Shown here one piece after another: positions 44,170-56,348 of a stretch of 64,000 nucleotides of DNA. Source of the stretch: Sepiola atlantica (Eukaryota > Mollusca > Cephalopoda > Sepiida > Sepiolidae); the NCBI GenBank assembly GCA_963556195.1, contig OY744517.1:83372214-83436213 (forward strand). The letters are read 5' to 3'. The notes under the pieces are model-generated. The model was given only the letters and a program-made list of their open reading frames with translations. It was not told the DNA's origin and ran no database searches. The first letter of the stretch is position 1. The number at the start of each line of letters is the position of its first letter. The translations under genes were made by a program, and so were the position numbers.

Positions 44170-44300
44170 TGATAATAAAGGAATACATGTTTGGAATAAG
44201 TTACCAAATCAGATTAAGAACATAGACAATTAATTCAGAAATAATGGTAAAACTATGGAATTCAAGAGGCATTTTTTGAAAATATCAGAGGAAATATTTA
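44170..44300 (+). pseudogene. LINE RT C-terminal remnant
   Basis: Reads GIHVWNKLPNQIKN, then (after stops) EFKRHFLK, the same C-terminal signature as the remnant at 4695-4870. Confidence 0.45.
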
Positions 44301-44579
44301 ACAGAATTTGATCTCTATATTAATGTTGTATTAAATGTGTAAATATTTTGTGTTATGAAATTTTTAAAGTGTTGAATTGAGAAGATGGTTACAAAAGAAT
44401 ATGCTTACAGTGCAGTAGCATGCAGATGAGGGGAGGAGATAAGGCAGTGGCCCAGAGCATCCAAATTGGGGGGGGGGGGGATGTAATATTCAACCATATT
44501 CAAATTATCTCCCTTTCTCATAATATTTTTCAGTACTAGAACTTAGGACTTATACTTGAGTCTTAAGAACATACAATCA

Positions 44580-44614
44580 GTGAGTTTGCCCGGGCATCAC
44601 CAGGGTATCACTAG
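44580..44614 (+). mobile_element. Helitron-like 3' terminus (weak)
   Basis: CCCGG-GCATCA-CCAGGG hairpin followed about 6 nt later by CTAG. The next base is A, not T. No 5' end was identified. Confidence 0.3.
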
Positions 44615-45140
44615 AACTATGCACGCTACTGCCACAGCAGCATAACAAGTAACAAAATGGTAAATGCCAAAAATATGATCTTAATTGTTGAGATTGATCA
44701 TTGTATAATTATAGTAGATATCACAGTCAATTATTATAGTGTACAGTTTACAGCTGTACAAATCTTATGTATGCACTATATCATATTATAATCAAGATTT
44801 GGTGTCAGTGTGTACCCAAAAATATATTTTCAAAGATTAAGAAAAGATCTAAAACATTGGGTTAAACAGTGACATCATACAACTCTGTTTAAGTTCATGG
44901 CGTCATTCCTATGTGACGTTATCCAGGGAGGATGGAGACAAACATACAAGATAATGATAACCACAGAGTTTTAGTAGTATATAGATGAATTCATCTTTTA
45001 ATTTCTCTGTACAAATTATAAAAATACTGAAAAAAACGAACATTTGCAATATATTAAACGATTTTATAAGTATAACGCTTTCTTTTAATCTAAATAAAAT
45101 ATGAATGAATTGAATAACATTTATATTTATGAAATAGAGA
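44615..45140. other. No supported feature
   Basis: Nothing recognised. Confidence 0.45.
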
Positions 45141-45144
45141 AAAT

Positions 45145-48030
45145 AAAAAAAGCTGTAGTAATAGTAGTAACAATAATATTTGCATGTTTGAAGTAGTGAT
45201 TTTCTTTTTCATAAACTGTTGTGTTTTTTTGTTTTTGTATATGAAAATAATTGAAACAATAAAAAAAGCTGTAGTAATAGTAGTAACAATAATATTTGCA
45301 TGTTTGAAGTAGTGATTTTCTTTTTCATAAACTGTTGTGTTTTTTTGTTTTTGTATATGAAAATAATTGAAACAATAAAAAAAGCTGTAGTAATAGTAGT
45401 AACAATAATATTTGCATGTTTGAAGTAGTGATTTTCTTTTTCATAAACTGTTGTGTTTTTTTGTTTTTGTATATGAAAATAATTGAAACAATAAAAAAAG
45501 CTGTAGTAATAGTAGTAACAATAATATTTGCATGTTTGAAGTAGTGATTTTCTTTTTCATAAACTGTTGTGTTTTTTTGTTTTTGTATATGAAAATAATT
45601 GAAACAATAAAAAAAGCTGTAGTAATAGTAGTAACAATAATATTTTCATGTTTGAAGTAGTGATTTTCTTTTTCATAAACTGTTGTGTTTTTTTGTTTTT
45701 GTATATGAAAATAATTGAAACAATAAAAAAAGCTGTAGTAATAGTAGTAACAATAATATTTGCATGTTTGAAGTAGTGATTTTCTTTTTCATAAACTGTT
45801 GTGTTTTTTGTTTTTGTATATGAAAATAATTGAAACAATAAAAAAAGCTGTAGTAATAGTAGTAATAATAATATTTTCATGTTTGAAGTAGTGATTTTCT
45901 TTTTCATAAACTGTTGTGTTTTTTTGTTTTTGTATATGAAAATAATTGAAACAATAAAAAAAGCTGTAGTAATAGTAGTAACAATAATATTTGCATGTTT
46001 GAAGTAGTGATTTTCTTTTTCATAAACTGTTGTGTTTTTTGTTTTTGTATATGAAAATAATTGAAACAATAAAAAAAGCTGTAGTAATAGTAGTAATAAT
46101 AATATTTTCATGTTTGAAGTAGTGATTTTCTTTTTCATAAACTGTTGTGTTTTTTTGTTTTTGTATATGAAAATAATTGAAACAATAAAAAAAGCTGTAG
46201 TAATAGTAGTAACAATAATATTTGCATGTTTGAAGTAGTGATTTTCTTTTTCATAAACTGTTGTGTTTTTTGTTTTTGTATATGAAAATAATTGAAACAA
46301 TAAAAAAAGCTGTAGTAATAGTAGTAACAATAATATTTGCATGTTTGAAGTAGTGATTTTCTTTTTCATAAACTGTTGTGTTTTTTGTTTTTGTATATGA
46401 AAATAATTGAAACAATAAAAAAAGCTGTAGTAATAGTAGTAATAATAATATTTTCATGTTTGAAGTAGTGATTTTCTTTTTCATAAACTGTTGTGTTTTT
46501 TTGTTTTTGTATATGAAAATAATTGAAACAATAAAAAAAGCTGTAGTAATAGTAGTAACAATAATATTTGCATGTTTGAAGTAGTGATTTTCTTTTTCAT
46601 AAACTGTTGTGTTTTTTGTTTTTGTATATGAAAATAATTGAAACAATAAAAAAAGCTGTAGTAATAGTAGTAATAATAATATTTTCATGTTTGAAGTAGT
46701 GATTTTCTTTTTCATAAACTGTTGTGTTTTTTTGTTTTTGTATATGAAAATAATTGAAACAATAAAAAAAGCTGTAGTAATAGTAGTAACAATAATATTT
46801 GCATGTTTGAAGTAGTGATTTTCTTTTTCATAAACTGTTGTGTTTTTTGTTTTTGTATATGAAAATAATTGAAACAATAAAAAAAGCTGTAGTAATAGTA
46901 GTAACAATAATATTTGCATGTTTGAAGTAGTGATTTTCTTTTTCATAAACTGTTGTGTTTTTTGTTTTTGTATATGAAAATAATTGAAACAATAAAAAAA
47001 GCTGTAGTAATAGTAGTAATAATAATATTTTCATGTTTGAAGTAGTGATTTTCTTTTTCATAAACTGTTGTGTTTTTTTGTTTTTGTATATGAAAATAAT
47101 TGAAACAATAAAAAAAGCTGTAGTAATAGTAGTAACAATAATATTTGCATGTTTGAAGTAGTGATTTTCTTTTTCATAAACTGTTGTGTTTTTTGTTTTT
47201 GTATATGAAAATAATTGAAACAATAAAAAAAGCTGTAGTAATAGTAGTAACAATAATATTTGCATGTTTGAAGTAGTGATTTTCTTTTTCATAAACTGTT
47301 GTGTTTTTTGTTTTTGTATATGAAAATAATTGAAACAATAAAAAAAGCTGTAGTAATAGTAGTAACAATAATATTTGCATGTTTGAAGTAGTGATTTTCT
47401 TTTTCATAAACTGTTGTGTTTTTTTGTTTTTGTATATGAAAATAATTGAAACAATAAAAAAAGCTGTAGTAATAGTAGTAATAATAATATTTTCATGTTT
47501 GAAGTAGTGATTTTCTTTTTCATAAACTGTTGTGTTTTTTTGTTTTTGTATATGAAAATAATTGAAACAATAAAAAAAGCTGTAGTAATAGTAGTAACAA
47601 TAATATTTGCATGTTTGAAGTAGTGATTTTCTTTTTCATAAACTGTTGTGTTTTTTGTTTTTGTATATGAAAATAATTGAAACAATAAAAAAAGCTGTAG
47701 TAATAGTAGTAACAATAATATTTGCATGTTTGAAGTAGTGATTTTCTTTTTCATAAACTGTTGTGTTTTTTGTTTTTGTATATGAAAATAATTGAAACAA
47801 TAAAAACAGCTGTAATAATAGTAGTAACAATAATATTTGCATGTTTGAAGTAGTGATTTTCTTTTTCATAAACTGTTGTGTTTTTTGTTTTTGTATATGA
47901 AAATAATTGAAACAATAAAAAAAGCTGTAATAATAGTAGTAACAATAATATTTGCATGTTTGAAGTAGTGATTTTCTTTTTCATAAACTGTTGTGTTTTT
48001 TGTTTTTGTATATGAAAATAATTGAAACAG
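45145..48030. repeat. 115/116-bp satellite array, about 25 units, with higher-order structure
   Basis: The unit runs from AAAAAAAGCTGTAGTAATAG to TGAAAATAATTGAAACAAT. Two variants alternate. Type t has TTTCATG and a 7-T run (116 bp); type g has TTGCATG and usually a 6-T run (115 bp). After four or five g units at the left, the array runs as t-g dimers (231 bp) and t-g-g trimers. The last two units share TGTAATAATAG. 231 bp is 77 codons, so minus-strand ORFs of up to 270 aa are period artefacts rich in Leu/Ile and Lys. Confidence 0.93.
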
Positions 48031-48700
48031 CAAAATAAAAATTATTCAACATGTAATCTTATCATTAACAGGGGCTTACTGTAAATAAAATCTAATGTAT
48101 TGCTAAAATTCTAGTTATGTTAACTCACTGAAATCCCCTGAAAAAATACAAAGCTATATCATTAAATCCCAGGGTTTTTTGGTTATGTCTAAGTTTGATA
48201 AATAAAAAAACGCTGATTCTTCCATTCACTCTTATTCCATTGTAAAATTTACTGAATTTAACTATTGAACTAACGAAATTAATACAATTAGATTTATTTT
48301 CGTTATTGCTTTTCATTAAGATTTAGCCACTAAATTATTTTTAATACGTATAAAAATAAAACCAAACAATTAGAAATCAGTACTCATAAATAAGTTATTG
48401 AAATCAATTTTACAAAATTCAATGCGTAAATTAACTGTGTAATACAAAAAGCGTCCGAAATGTATTATTTTAATTGGCCTTGTGTCAAATTTGATGAGAT
48501 GATATTGCAACCATTTTTTCTAGATATCAAATATCGCCAGAATTTGTCCTTGGAAATAATTAAAGGTCACGGGTCATGGCTGTCAGTTGATCTATTTTGA
48601 AATAATGCTGAAAGTCATGAAATGCAAATAAGTCAAAGAGCTGACTTGTCGTTTTCAATTACATGACAGCTTGTCTCCAGCTTGCACCTAGAGGGGGATG
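48031..48700. other. No supported feature
   Basis: AT-rich, no gene. Confidence 0.45.
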
Positions 48701-48706
48701 TGCGTT

Positions 48707-49440
48707 GCCTAGTAATAGTCATAGCGATGACAGTGTGTAGAGGTTGTCTGCCTCTCTTTCTTCGTATCAGCCGCAGTAGTAGTTGTGTATAGTTTGACTG
48801 ACAAACGCTGATGTTTTTTCTTTTCTTTTCTTTTAGAGACAGAGAGAGAAATCAGTTCTGCAGCTGTTGGCATGCAAAAACCATGCCAGAGGACTCACCA
48901 CTATAACAGCGTTAGCTGATAAAATGATTTAATAGTGGTGACTGATAAACGAACAATTGATGCGAATTGAACTTTAAAAGATAAATTATAATTTCTAAAA
49001 AAAAAGCAAAAATGTCTTATTTTTATTCAGTCTTTCCTTTTCAGCGTGCAGAACCAACCATCGTCCATCTTTAAAGTCAAAACCACATTCTTTCTAACAC
49101 TGCAGAAAAGTAATGAACAGATCTTTATCCAATTCCAAACTAACGGAGTCAATACATCAAAGTTCTGCAGATCATTAAACACAGCGTGTGTGTAGAACAA
49201 TCGACAGAGCTGGCCAGAGGAATGTGACATTCATAGCCTCACAATAGTGTTGAGACCGTCTTGTCACAATGATGACGCAAACATGATAGTATCACAATAC
49301 TACTGTTGCTATTACAGGATGCGAGACACTGTGTAACTCAAACAACTCTAAAGTATACACAACTACTACTACAGCTCATACGAAGAAAGAAAGGCAGACA
49401 ACCTCTACACACTGTCATCGCTATGACTATTACTAAACAC
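48707..49440. repeat. Inverted repeat, about 90-bp arms, about 560-bp spacer
   Basis: TAATAGTCATAGCGATGACA ... CTTTCTTCGTATCAG...GTAGTAGTTGTGTATA (48712-48793) recurs inverted at about 49355-49436. The arms contain a hairpin-free GC-moderate sequence. The spacer has no ORF of note. Confidence 0.8.
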
Positions 49441-50350
49441 ACAATTGTTTATGCATGGTAGTCATATTTGTTTTGGGTCCAAAGATTCCCAACAGCTATG
49501 CAACACATAGAACAATCAAGCAAGGACACATTCAATGTGAGAGGAGGACTACGTCTGCTAGAATTTATCAGTTAGAATGATATGATGCTGGAAAACACAC
49601 TTGCAAACATAAAACACCCTAAAGATAGACTTGGCATGTAGCAAATAGACACGGACATCAAATTGGTAGCATTCTTATACAAAGACAATATAAATCTGGA
49701 GTGAAGATTTCTGACAGCACCTGTGCATTCTGATGATTGTAATCTAGTTATGAACTTTAGAGGAGAATACGCTCGAAAAAAAAATCAATAATAAAAAATA
49801 CAGAAAAATTGAAAATCCCTTTTATCTCGGGGGCAAGTTTGCATCTTTTGTTCTCCTCATTGAGGAAGATCTTCAAACCAACTTCAACCCAATGACATCA
49901 ACAAACATACTTGCCAAAAGATGTTGAACGTCAAAAATGTAGGTGATCAATAAAATATTGGAAAAGATTTGCGACACAAGGTGAACATTTAACAAAAAAG
50001 GCCATAAAGTTAATAAAGATGCACCCAGTTAGAAAGTTGAATTAAGAATCAGATTAAAAAAGATTTAACAAAAATATTAAATTAACCCCAATATTTAGTA
50101 ATAGTAGCATTTATCTTCATTGATAAAATGAATTTCATTGATTTTGTAATAATATTTAGATGCGAATGTCTAAGATAAGGTTAGTATGGTAAATTTCCAC
50201 GTAGGGGTAAAACTTAGGTCGAGTGGAATTTTCCAATTAGAATTCCCTTAAGGCTACATGTCCGGCAATGACATCACAGAGAGGAGGCTGTCAGTCTTAT
50301 GTGGTGAATGAGTAGGAAAGCTATTTCTCTTTTGACTGAACCATCAGAGT
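49441..50350. other. No supported feature
   Basis: No recognisable gene. Confidence 0.4.

Positions 50351-50352
<2 letters not shown>

Positions 50353-50399
<47 letters not shown>
50353..50399. repeat. (GA)n microsatellite
   Basis: About 23 units. Confidence 0.97.
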
Positions 50400-50400
<1 letters not shown>

Positions 50401-50456
50401 AGTGGATTTTGATAATTGCTGCCTCCCATAGAGTTTGGATGTTTTATGCATATACA

Positions 50457-50458
<2 letters not shown>

Positions 50459-50536
<78 letters not shown>
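50459..50536. repeat. (TA)n microsatellite
   Basis: About 38 units. Confidence 0.97.
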
Positions 50537-50538
<2 letters not shown>

Positions 50539-50802
50539 TGTAGGTTTGTAATCCGAGGCTGTAGCAATGCGATAGAGTTGCCGGAAGGTGGAGAGGGTGA
50601 ACAGAAACAAACGAGAAGAGAAAACGAATCTCAAAACGATTTATTAATATTTCACGTAAAAACTGATTAAGTACCAGAATAGTAAATACTGTCAGGTAAA
50701 TAAAAAGTTCGGCAAAAGGTAATCTTAAATTTTCGAAAAAAAAACTTTCATTATCAAAAGACAACAATTAAAGACCGAAAGGGTCGAAAAAACGGGAAAA
50801 AC

Positions 50803-50850
50803 CGGAATCAAAATGTTGAAACACTGCAGTGTTTCAACATTTTGATTCCG
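50803..50850. repeat. Perfect 48-bp palindrome without spacer
   Basis: CGGAATCAAAATGTTGAAAC followed by ACTG and its exact reverse complement, centred on CTGCAG. It lies 34 bp from a (TA)n tract (50884-50935). Confidence 0.95.
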
Positions 50851-50879
50851 TATATTTGCTTCAAGCAAACTACAATCTC

Positions 50880-50883
<4 letters not shown>

Positions 50884-50935
<52 letters not shown>
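50884..50935. repeat. (TA)n microsatellite
   Basis: AT run. Confidence 0.95.
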
Positions 50936-50940
<5 letters not shown>

Positions 50941-51097
50941 AGCTGCTAGAAAAACCCGTCTAGAAGGGCACTGTAAGTGTAGTATTAACACAGCATGACG
51001 TCGCTAGCTATAAATGCATCGTTCTTTTCATTAAGTAGAACGCTCTTATGTAAAGCCACCGCATAAAGTGTTAAAATTATCACCGTTTATTCGCTGT

Positions 51098-51234
51098 TCA
51101 ACTTGGCCGAGTGGTTCGAGCGTCGGGATTTGAGTTGCAAAATACTCGTAATCCGGGGTTTCGAATCGCCTGACCGGTAGTGAATAGTCATATCTCGATG
51201 CTGATGAGTCCCGATTATAAAGGACGAAACCTAT
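51098..51234 (+). ncRNA. tRNA-like pol III head joined to hammerhead-like core
   Basis: Consensus box A TGGCCGAGTGG (51104-51114; Ser/Leu tRNA type) and box B-like GGTTTCGAATC (51157-51167, one extra T). Then CTGATGA (51201-51207), stem II GTCC/GGAC (51208-51211, 51222-51225), and GAAAC (51226-51230). GTC at 51187-51189 could serve as the cleavage triplet only in a type III-like fold. CCGGTxGT..ATAG (51174-51187) can pair with CTATACGACCGG (51231-51242), but helix I is poor and part of that pairing lies in the neighbouring Helitron. The layout recalls the schistosome SM-alpha element (pol III boxes plus hammerhead). Confidence 0.5.
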
Positions 51235-51556
51235 ACGACCGGGAAGACACATATTAATACGATAGCGTGTGTGTTATTTTGTGTGTCACGCTTACATCAA
51301 AATTACATCATGAATTGGAGCCAAATTTAATTTAATCTAAAGCATTTACAAAGTAAGGTTTAGTCGTCGAAATATTACCTTCACTAGAAATATTGTATAT
51401 AAAAACTTTTGTCAATTGTTTCATGTATTGTTCATTTAAAAAAAATAAATATACAAGTCCAAATCTTATCATATTTTATTCAAACATGTATAGGTTAGGA
51501 ACAAGATAATTAGTATTGAAAACATCATTCCGTGTAATTTACACGGGCCCCACTAG
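51235..51556 (+). mobile_element. Helitron H1, copy 4 (5'-truncated)
   Basis: From ACGACCGGGAAGACAC through the helicase-tail sequence (AATATTACCTTCACTAGAAA) to CGTGTAATTTACACGGG and CTAG before T. It starts abruptly at the hammerhead-like unit. Confidence 0.75.
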
Positions 51557-51776
51557 TTTTTAATCAAAATGGCATTGATTTTCATTGGGTAATTTACATT
51601 AAATGTTTAGAAGCTAAGTTAAACTTTATAAATGTTTATATGCCTCAGTGTAATTAATGAGCTACTGACACAAACTATTGCTTCTGAAGTAAATCAATAC
51701 AGAAAAAGTAAGGTTTTGTAAACATTTCAAAAGAGGAGAAAAACAAGAATATTTTCAAGAAAAACAGAAAGAACAC

Positions 51777-52324
51777 ATAGACAATAACATTAAAACAGGC
51801 TCAATAGACAATAACATTAAAACATGCTCAATAGACAATAACATTAAAACAGGCTCAATAGACAATAACATTAAAACAGGCTCAATAGACAATAACATTA
51901 AAACATGCTCAATAGAGAATAACATTAAAACAGGCTCAATAGACAATAACATTAAAACAAGCCCAATAGACAATAACATTAAAACATGTTCAATAGACAA
52001 TAACATTAAAACAGGCTCAATAGACCATAACATTAAAACAGGCTCAATAGACAATAACATTAAAACATGCTCAATAGACAATAACATTAAAACAGGCTCA
52101 ATAGACAATAACATTAAAACAGGCTCAATAGACAATAACATTAAAACAGGCTCAATAGACAATAACATTAAAACAGGCTCAATAGACAATAACATTAAAA
52201 CAGGCTCAATAGACAATAACATTAAAACAGGCTCAATAGACAATAACATTAAAACATGCTCAATAGACAATAACATTAAAACATGCTCAATAGACAATAA
52301 CATTAAAACAGGCTCAATAGACAT
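51777..52324. repeat. 27-bp minisatellite, about 20 units
   Basis: The unit GCTCAATAGACAATAACATT + AAAACAG is read as a 9-residue minus-strand repeat (LSIEPVLML). The main variant is AGG/ATG before CTC. No start or domain context supports a real protein. Confidence 0.95.
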
Positions 52325-52909
52325 ATCCATGTTAGTTAAAGTGAATTCATGAAAAACCTTGAACCCGACCCCAAAATAAATCACCTGACAACAGACATTT
52401 GAGTGATGATATAAAAATTATAGACGTCCAATAATTTTGTCTTGGTTTATATAAATCTTCTTTTTAGAGGGCAAGGAATATTTCCTCTTCATTTATTTTA
52501 CATCAAGTGCAGAAAAAAAGAAATCATTGTGATACATATTTATTAAGTTTTGTCTTCTGTTGACTGATAATTCTTATCAATCATGGAGTTGTAAAGATTT
52601 TTGTTACTGTCGCAATAGGAAAAAGCATTAAGCCAGAGAAATTAATACAGAAGAAAAAATCGTTGATACCAAAATGTTTGTTTGGATAATGATAGTTGAT
52701 TTTATATGTATTCAACTTCAGAAAAAAAGAAAAGAAAATGGACACAATAGTCACAATTCTCAATCAAAATCTTTATAGCAATAATAGCCAAACAAACTAT
52801 ATTTCGTGGTTAATTCGTTTTGAAATTTTATTTAAAGAAGTTGCCTACTTTGTAAACTCAATCTTTTTATTATTATATAGATTTCAAGTACTACTTGGAA
52901 AAATGTGAC
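52325..52909. other. No supported feature
   Basis: AT-rich. Confidence 0.4.
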
Positions 52910-53046
52910 ACGATGGATCACCCAGTGAGCTCGAGTTAGATTGCTTGAATCAGAAACAGTGAGTTTGCAAAACCAGTAATAATTAAAAAAATTAGAGACA
53001 AAATCCAAAATCAATCTTTCTGTTCACTATCTCTCTCTCTCTCTCT

Positions 53047-53105
<59 letters not shown>

Positions 53106-53431
53106 AATTCAAAATGGCGTATTAGTGGGTTCCCCCAAGTGTGAGTTTGCTCTTTTCTTTGTTTTTTGTTTGGTTTCACCCAAAAATGAACCACTGTACA
53201 GTGTAGGTTTTTTCAAGACACTTTAATCCAAGAACTTTTTATTCTTTGTGAATTTTTCTGATGATTTTGTAATGTTGCAGAGACGATATTGACATAAAAT
53301 GTGTTAGGCACAAGACAAATGAAACGGACCGTAAAAAATATATCTCCCAGAAATGTTATGTTTTTTGGAAATGTGAAAAAATAAAAATAATGAAATAAAA
53401 ACATGGTTATTGGAATATATTATGAACCTGA

Positions 53432-53481
<50 letters not shown>

Positions 53482-53850
53482 TATAATTTTCTTTCCATTT
53501 ATGGGTAAATATTTAAATATTATTAATACTCGTGGTAATATTATCTATTGTTTATAATGAACTGTTCCAATCTTCTGTTTTATAGTTTGTTTATTAACAG
53601 TCAAATGTAATAAAACAGAGAAAGTGTGTGTGTGTGGTTGTGTGTGTGTGTGTGGTTGTGTGTGTGTGTGTGTGTATGTGTGTGTGTGTTACAGAAGCGA
53701 CACTACAAAACAACGTAGAGAAATAAAAGAAACTTCGTAAAAGATGGGTGACTTAGTAAGTAAATTGCAAATTAGGGTTAATTAGATCAATTAAAATCTT
53801 AGAAAGAAAACATAACTCAACCTCAAAACCAAACCAAGAAATTTAAGAAA
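52910..53850 (+). repeat. Dispersed repeat family X copy with internal SSRs
   Basis: Collinear with 37241-37745. Contains (CT)n (53029-53050), (TA)n (53051-53101; 53436-53478) and (TG)n (53622-53688). 53358-53432 also matches 15127-15205. Confidence 0.5.
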
Positions 53851-53969
53851 ATTTCATTTCAAAGCATTGCTGGGACAATATTATAAAATTGAAAATAGAA
53901 GCCTTTATCAATGCAAGATTAATTAATTATTATTATTTTTTTTTACTTTCATCTTATTAATTTCGGAAT

Positions 53970-54205
53970 AATATTACAGAAAAACTGCACTACTAGTCGC
54001 CCTCAACTTATAGGACGTATTTTTTTACGTTAATATATATAATTTTATTTGATATTAACGTAAAAAAATACTTCCTATGAGTTGAGGGCGACTAGTATGC
54101 AGTTTTTCTGCATCTTAATCACTTAGGAAGGGAAACAATTGAAATAATAAGTAAGCAAATAATATCTAACGCTGCGATCACCTATAAAGATAATTACATA
54201 GAAAT
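53970..54205. repeat. Fold-back element (same family as 16392-16810)
   Basis: Arms CAGAAAAACTGCA...CTAGTCGCCCTCAAC and its complement meet around TTAATATATATAATTTTATT (about 54032-54050). The hammerhead-bearing centre of the larger copy is absent. Confidence 0.8.
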
Positions 54206-54210
54206 ACATT

Positions 54211-54594
54211 CAGGGTGGGCCAAAATAAGGGTCCTATCTTTAAATTTGAATAACTTGAATTTGAATAACTTCCACAAAATAAAAGTTAAACTCACCAAAC
54301 TTTATGTGTGTGTAGACTGACCCTTCCGAGATTTTTTAAAATAAACAAAACAAATTTTAGCCGAAAAACACTTCTTAAAACTTACAAAAACTAAAGTATT
54401 GTTTTTTACACTGTTTTGAGTTTTTTAAGCAAAAATAATGTTTTCTAAATGAGGGTACGTTCCTTAGGGCTAATACGGCTCATGCTTGCTTCGGAAGGGG
54501 TCCTTTACTTATTCTTAAAAAAAAAAAAAAAAAAATCAATAAATAAAAAAGTTATGAATTTTTAAAAATAGGACCCTTATTTTTGCCCACCCTG
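54211..54594. mobile_element. Mariner-type MITE
   Basis: About 32-bp terminal inverted repeats: CAGGGTGGGCCAAAATAAGG + GTCCTAT at the left, complement at the right. 384 bp, no ORF. The right flank is TA; the left flank is TT, so the TA duplication is not intact. Confidence 0.8.
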
Positions 54595-54640
54595 TATATA
54601 TATATAGGACTATAGGACAACTTTTTCAAGCACATATTGA

Positions 54641-54712
54641 ACAATAATTATTTTGGCCTCAAAAACCTCTTCAAAGTCTCTAGACGTTTGAGGTCGAAAT
54701 AATTATTGTCTG
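54641..54712. repeat. Short palindrome with GGTCGAAATAA motif
   Basis: ACAATAATTATTTTGGCCTC inverted at GAGGTCGAAATAATTATTGT. The GGTCGAAAT string is shared with the decayed hammerhead-like repeats at 15.66 and 63.89 kb. Confidence 0.7.
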
Positions 54713-55483
54713 ATATGCATTAGAAAAAAATAACCTATTGTCTTAAATACTTGTCTGTATGGTTAATACATTGAGTTCGCTAGTCGGAAATATGACGCCT
54801 GATTTATATTTATATAATTCGATATTAGATCAAACTTTTCCATTTGGATTGAACCTAAAACTACAAAATTTCAACCCAATACTCTCTCTCTAACCATGGT
54901 GGAGCTCCTTGTCGATCTGCAAATCGTTAGGCAGTATCTGTGTCGCAGGAGCTATGCCATGTGGGACGTTCTGCTCCCCAATCTAGAAGATGCTGAAAAA
55001 GCAGCCAGAACTGACCGCGTGTGGAAAAATATAAAAATCCAACCAAAATAGTGGAACAGTAAAAGGACGATAGTCTCCAGCTCATCTTTGTATTAATAAA
55101 ACTATCAGGCAAGATCTTGTGTCTGTTTGTTTCACACCTATGCGTAACTTTGATAAATACACACTGAATGATTTTGTATTTATTATTAATCGAATAGTTA
55201 TTGATACAAAAATAAAATAGGGGAATACGAAAAGGAACGTATTAAAAAGAAAAGAAATAAAAGAAAAACATGACTATATTTTAAATATTTTTTCTGTAAT
55301 AGGCCTCCACTTGGACAACGCCAAATAAATGCGTCTAGTAGAGGGATATATTTTTGAAAGAAATTCCCTAATAATCAAATTAAAAATAACATGTGTATAA
55401 TATCTTAAAAATAAACTGGTAAAAAAATGAACTTACAGGCGCATGTTTGAGATCTACATGATGGTATATTTAAGAGAAGTTTA
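54713..55483. other. No supported feature
   Basis: No recognisable gene. Confidence 0.4.
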
Positions 55484-55689
55484 TCTATATATTTATACTA
55501 TGTATAAGTGTAGGTATATGTGTGTATATATTTATATAAAGTTAGGTATGTGTGTATGTTTATATATTTTTATGTATAGAATTCACTCTTAAACTAATTA
55601 ACCGATCATTATGAAATTTGGAACACAGCTGCAAGGCGTAAAGGTGAGTAATGTGGGCTATATATACGTTAATTTGGTTTTATGCAAAA

Positions 55690-56289
55690 GAGCCGATTGC
55701 AGTAAAGAAAGGCAATTTAAAATAAACCGATTGCAGTAAAGAAAGGCAATTTAAAATAAGCCTATTGGAGTAAGGAAAATCAATTTAAAATAAGCTTATT
55801 GGAGTAAGGAAAAGCAATTTAAAATAAGCCTATTGGAGTAAGGAAAGGCAATTTAAAATAAGCCGATTGGAGTAAAGAAAGGCAATTTAAAATAAGCCTA
55901 TTGGAGTAAGGAAAGGCAATTTAAAATAAGCCTATTGGAGTAAGGAAAGGCAATTTAAAATAAGCCGATTGGAGTAAGGAAAGGCAATTTAAAATAAGCT
56001 TATTGGAGTAAGGAAAAACAATTTAAAATAAGCCTATTGGAGTAAGGAAAGGCAATTTAAAATAAGCCTATTGGAGTAAGGAAAGGCAATTTAAAATAAG
56101 CCTATTGGAGTAAGGAAAGGCAATTTAAAATAAGCTTATTGGAGTAAGGAAAAGCAATTTAAAATAAGCCGATTGCAGTAAAGAAAGGCAATTTAACATA
56201 AGCCTATTGGAGTAAGGAAAGGCAATTTAAAATAAGCCTATTAGGGTAAGGAAAGGCTATTTAAAATAAGCCTATTGGAGTAAAGAAAG
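55690..56289. repeat. 34-bp minisatellite, about 17.5 units
   Basis: The unit AAGCCTATTGGAGTAAGGAA + AGGCAATTTAAAAT, with variants CGATTG, CTTATT and AAGAAAG. The same minisatellite lies at 60098-60778. An (ATA)n tract follows (56305-56346). Confidence 0.95.
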
Positions 56290-56303
56290 GTAACTCATTC
56301 ATA

Positions 56304-56348
<45 letters not shown>

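Noticed and set aside
45557..47984. Long minus-strand ORFs (up to 270 aa) rich in Leu/Ile
   Set aside because: They exist only because the satellite dimer (231 bp) is a multiple of three. No signal, domain or start context; they are translated satellite.
51777..52324. CRISPR-like regular repeats
   Set aside because: Contiguous tandem units with no unique spacers, in a eukaryotic context.
51755..52384. Minus-strand 209-aa ORF with LSIEPVLML repeats
   Set aside because: Pure 27-bp minisatellite translation.
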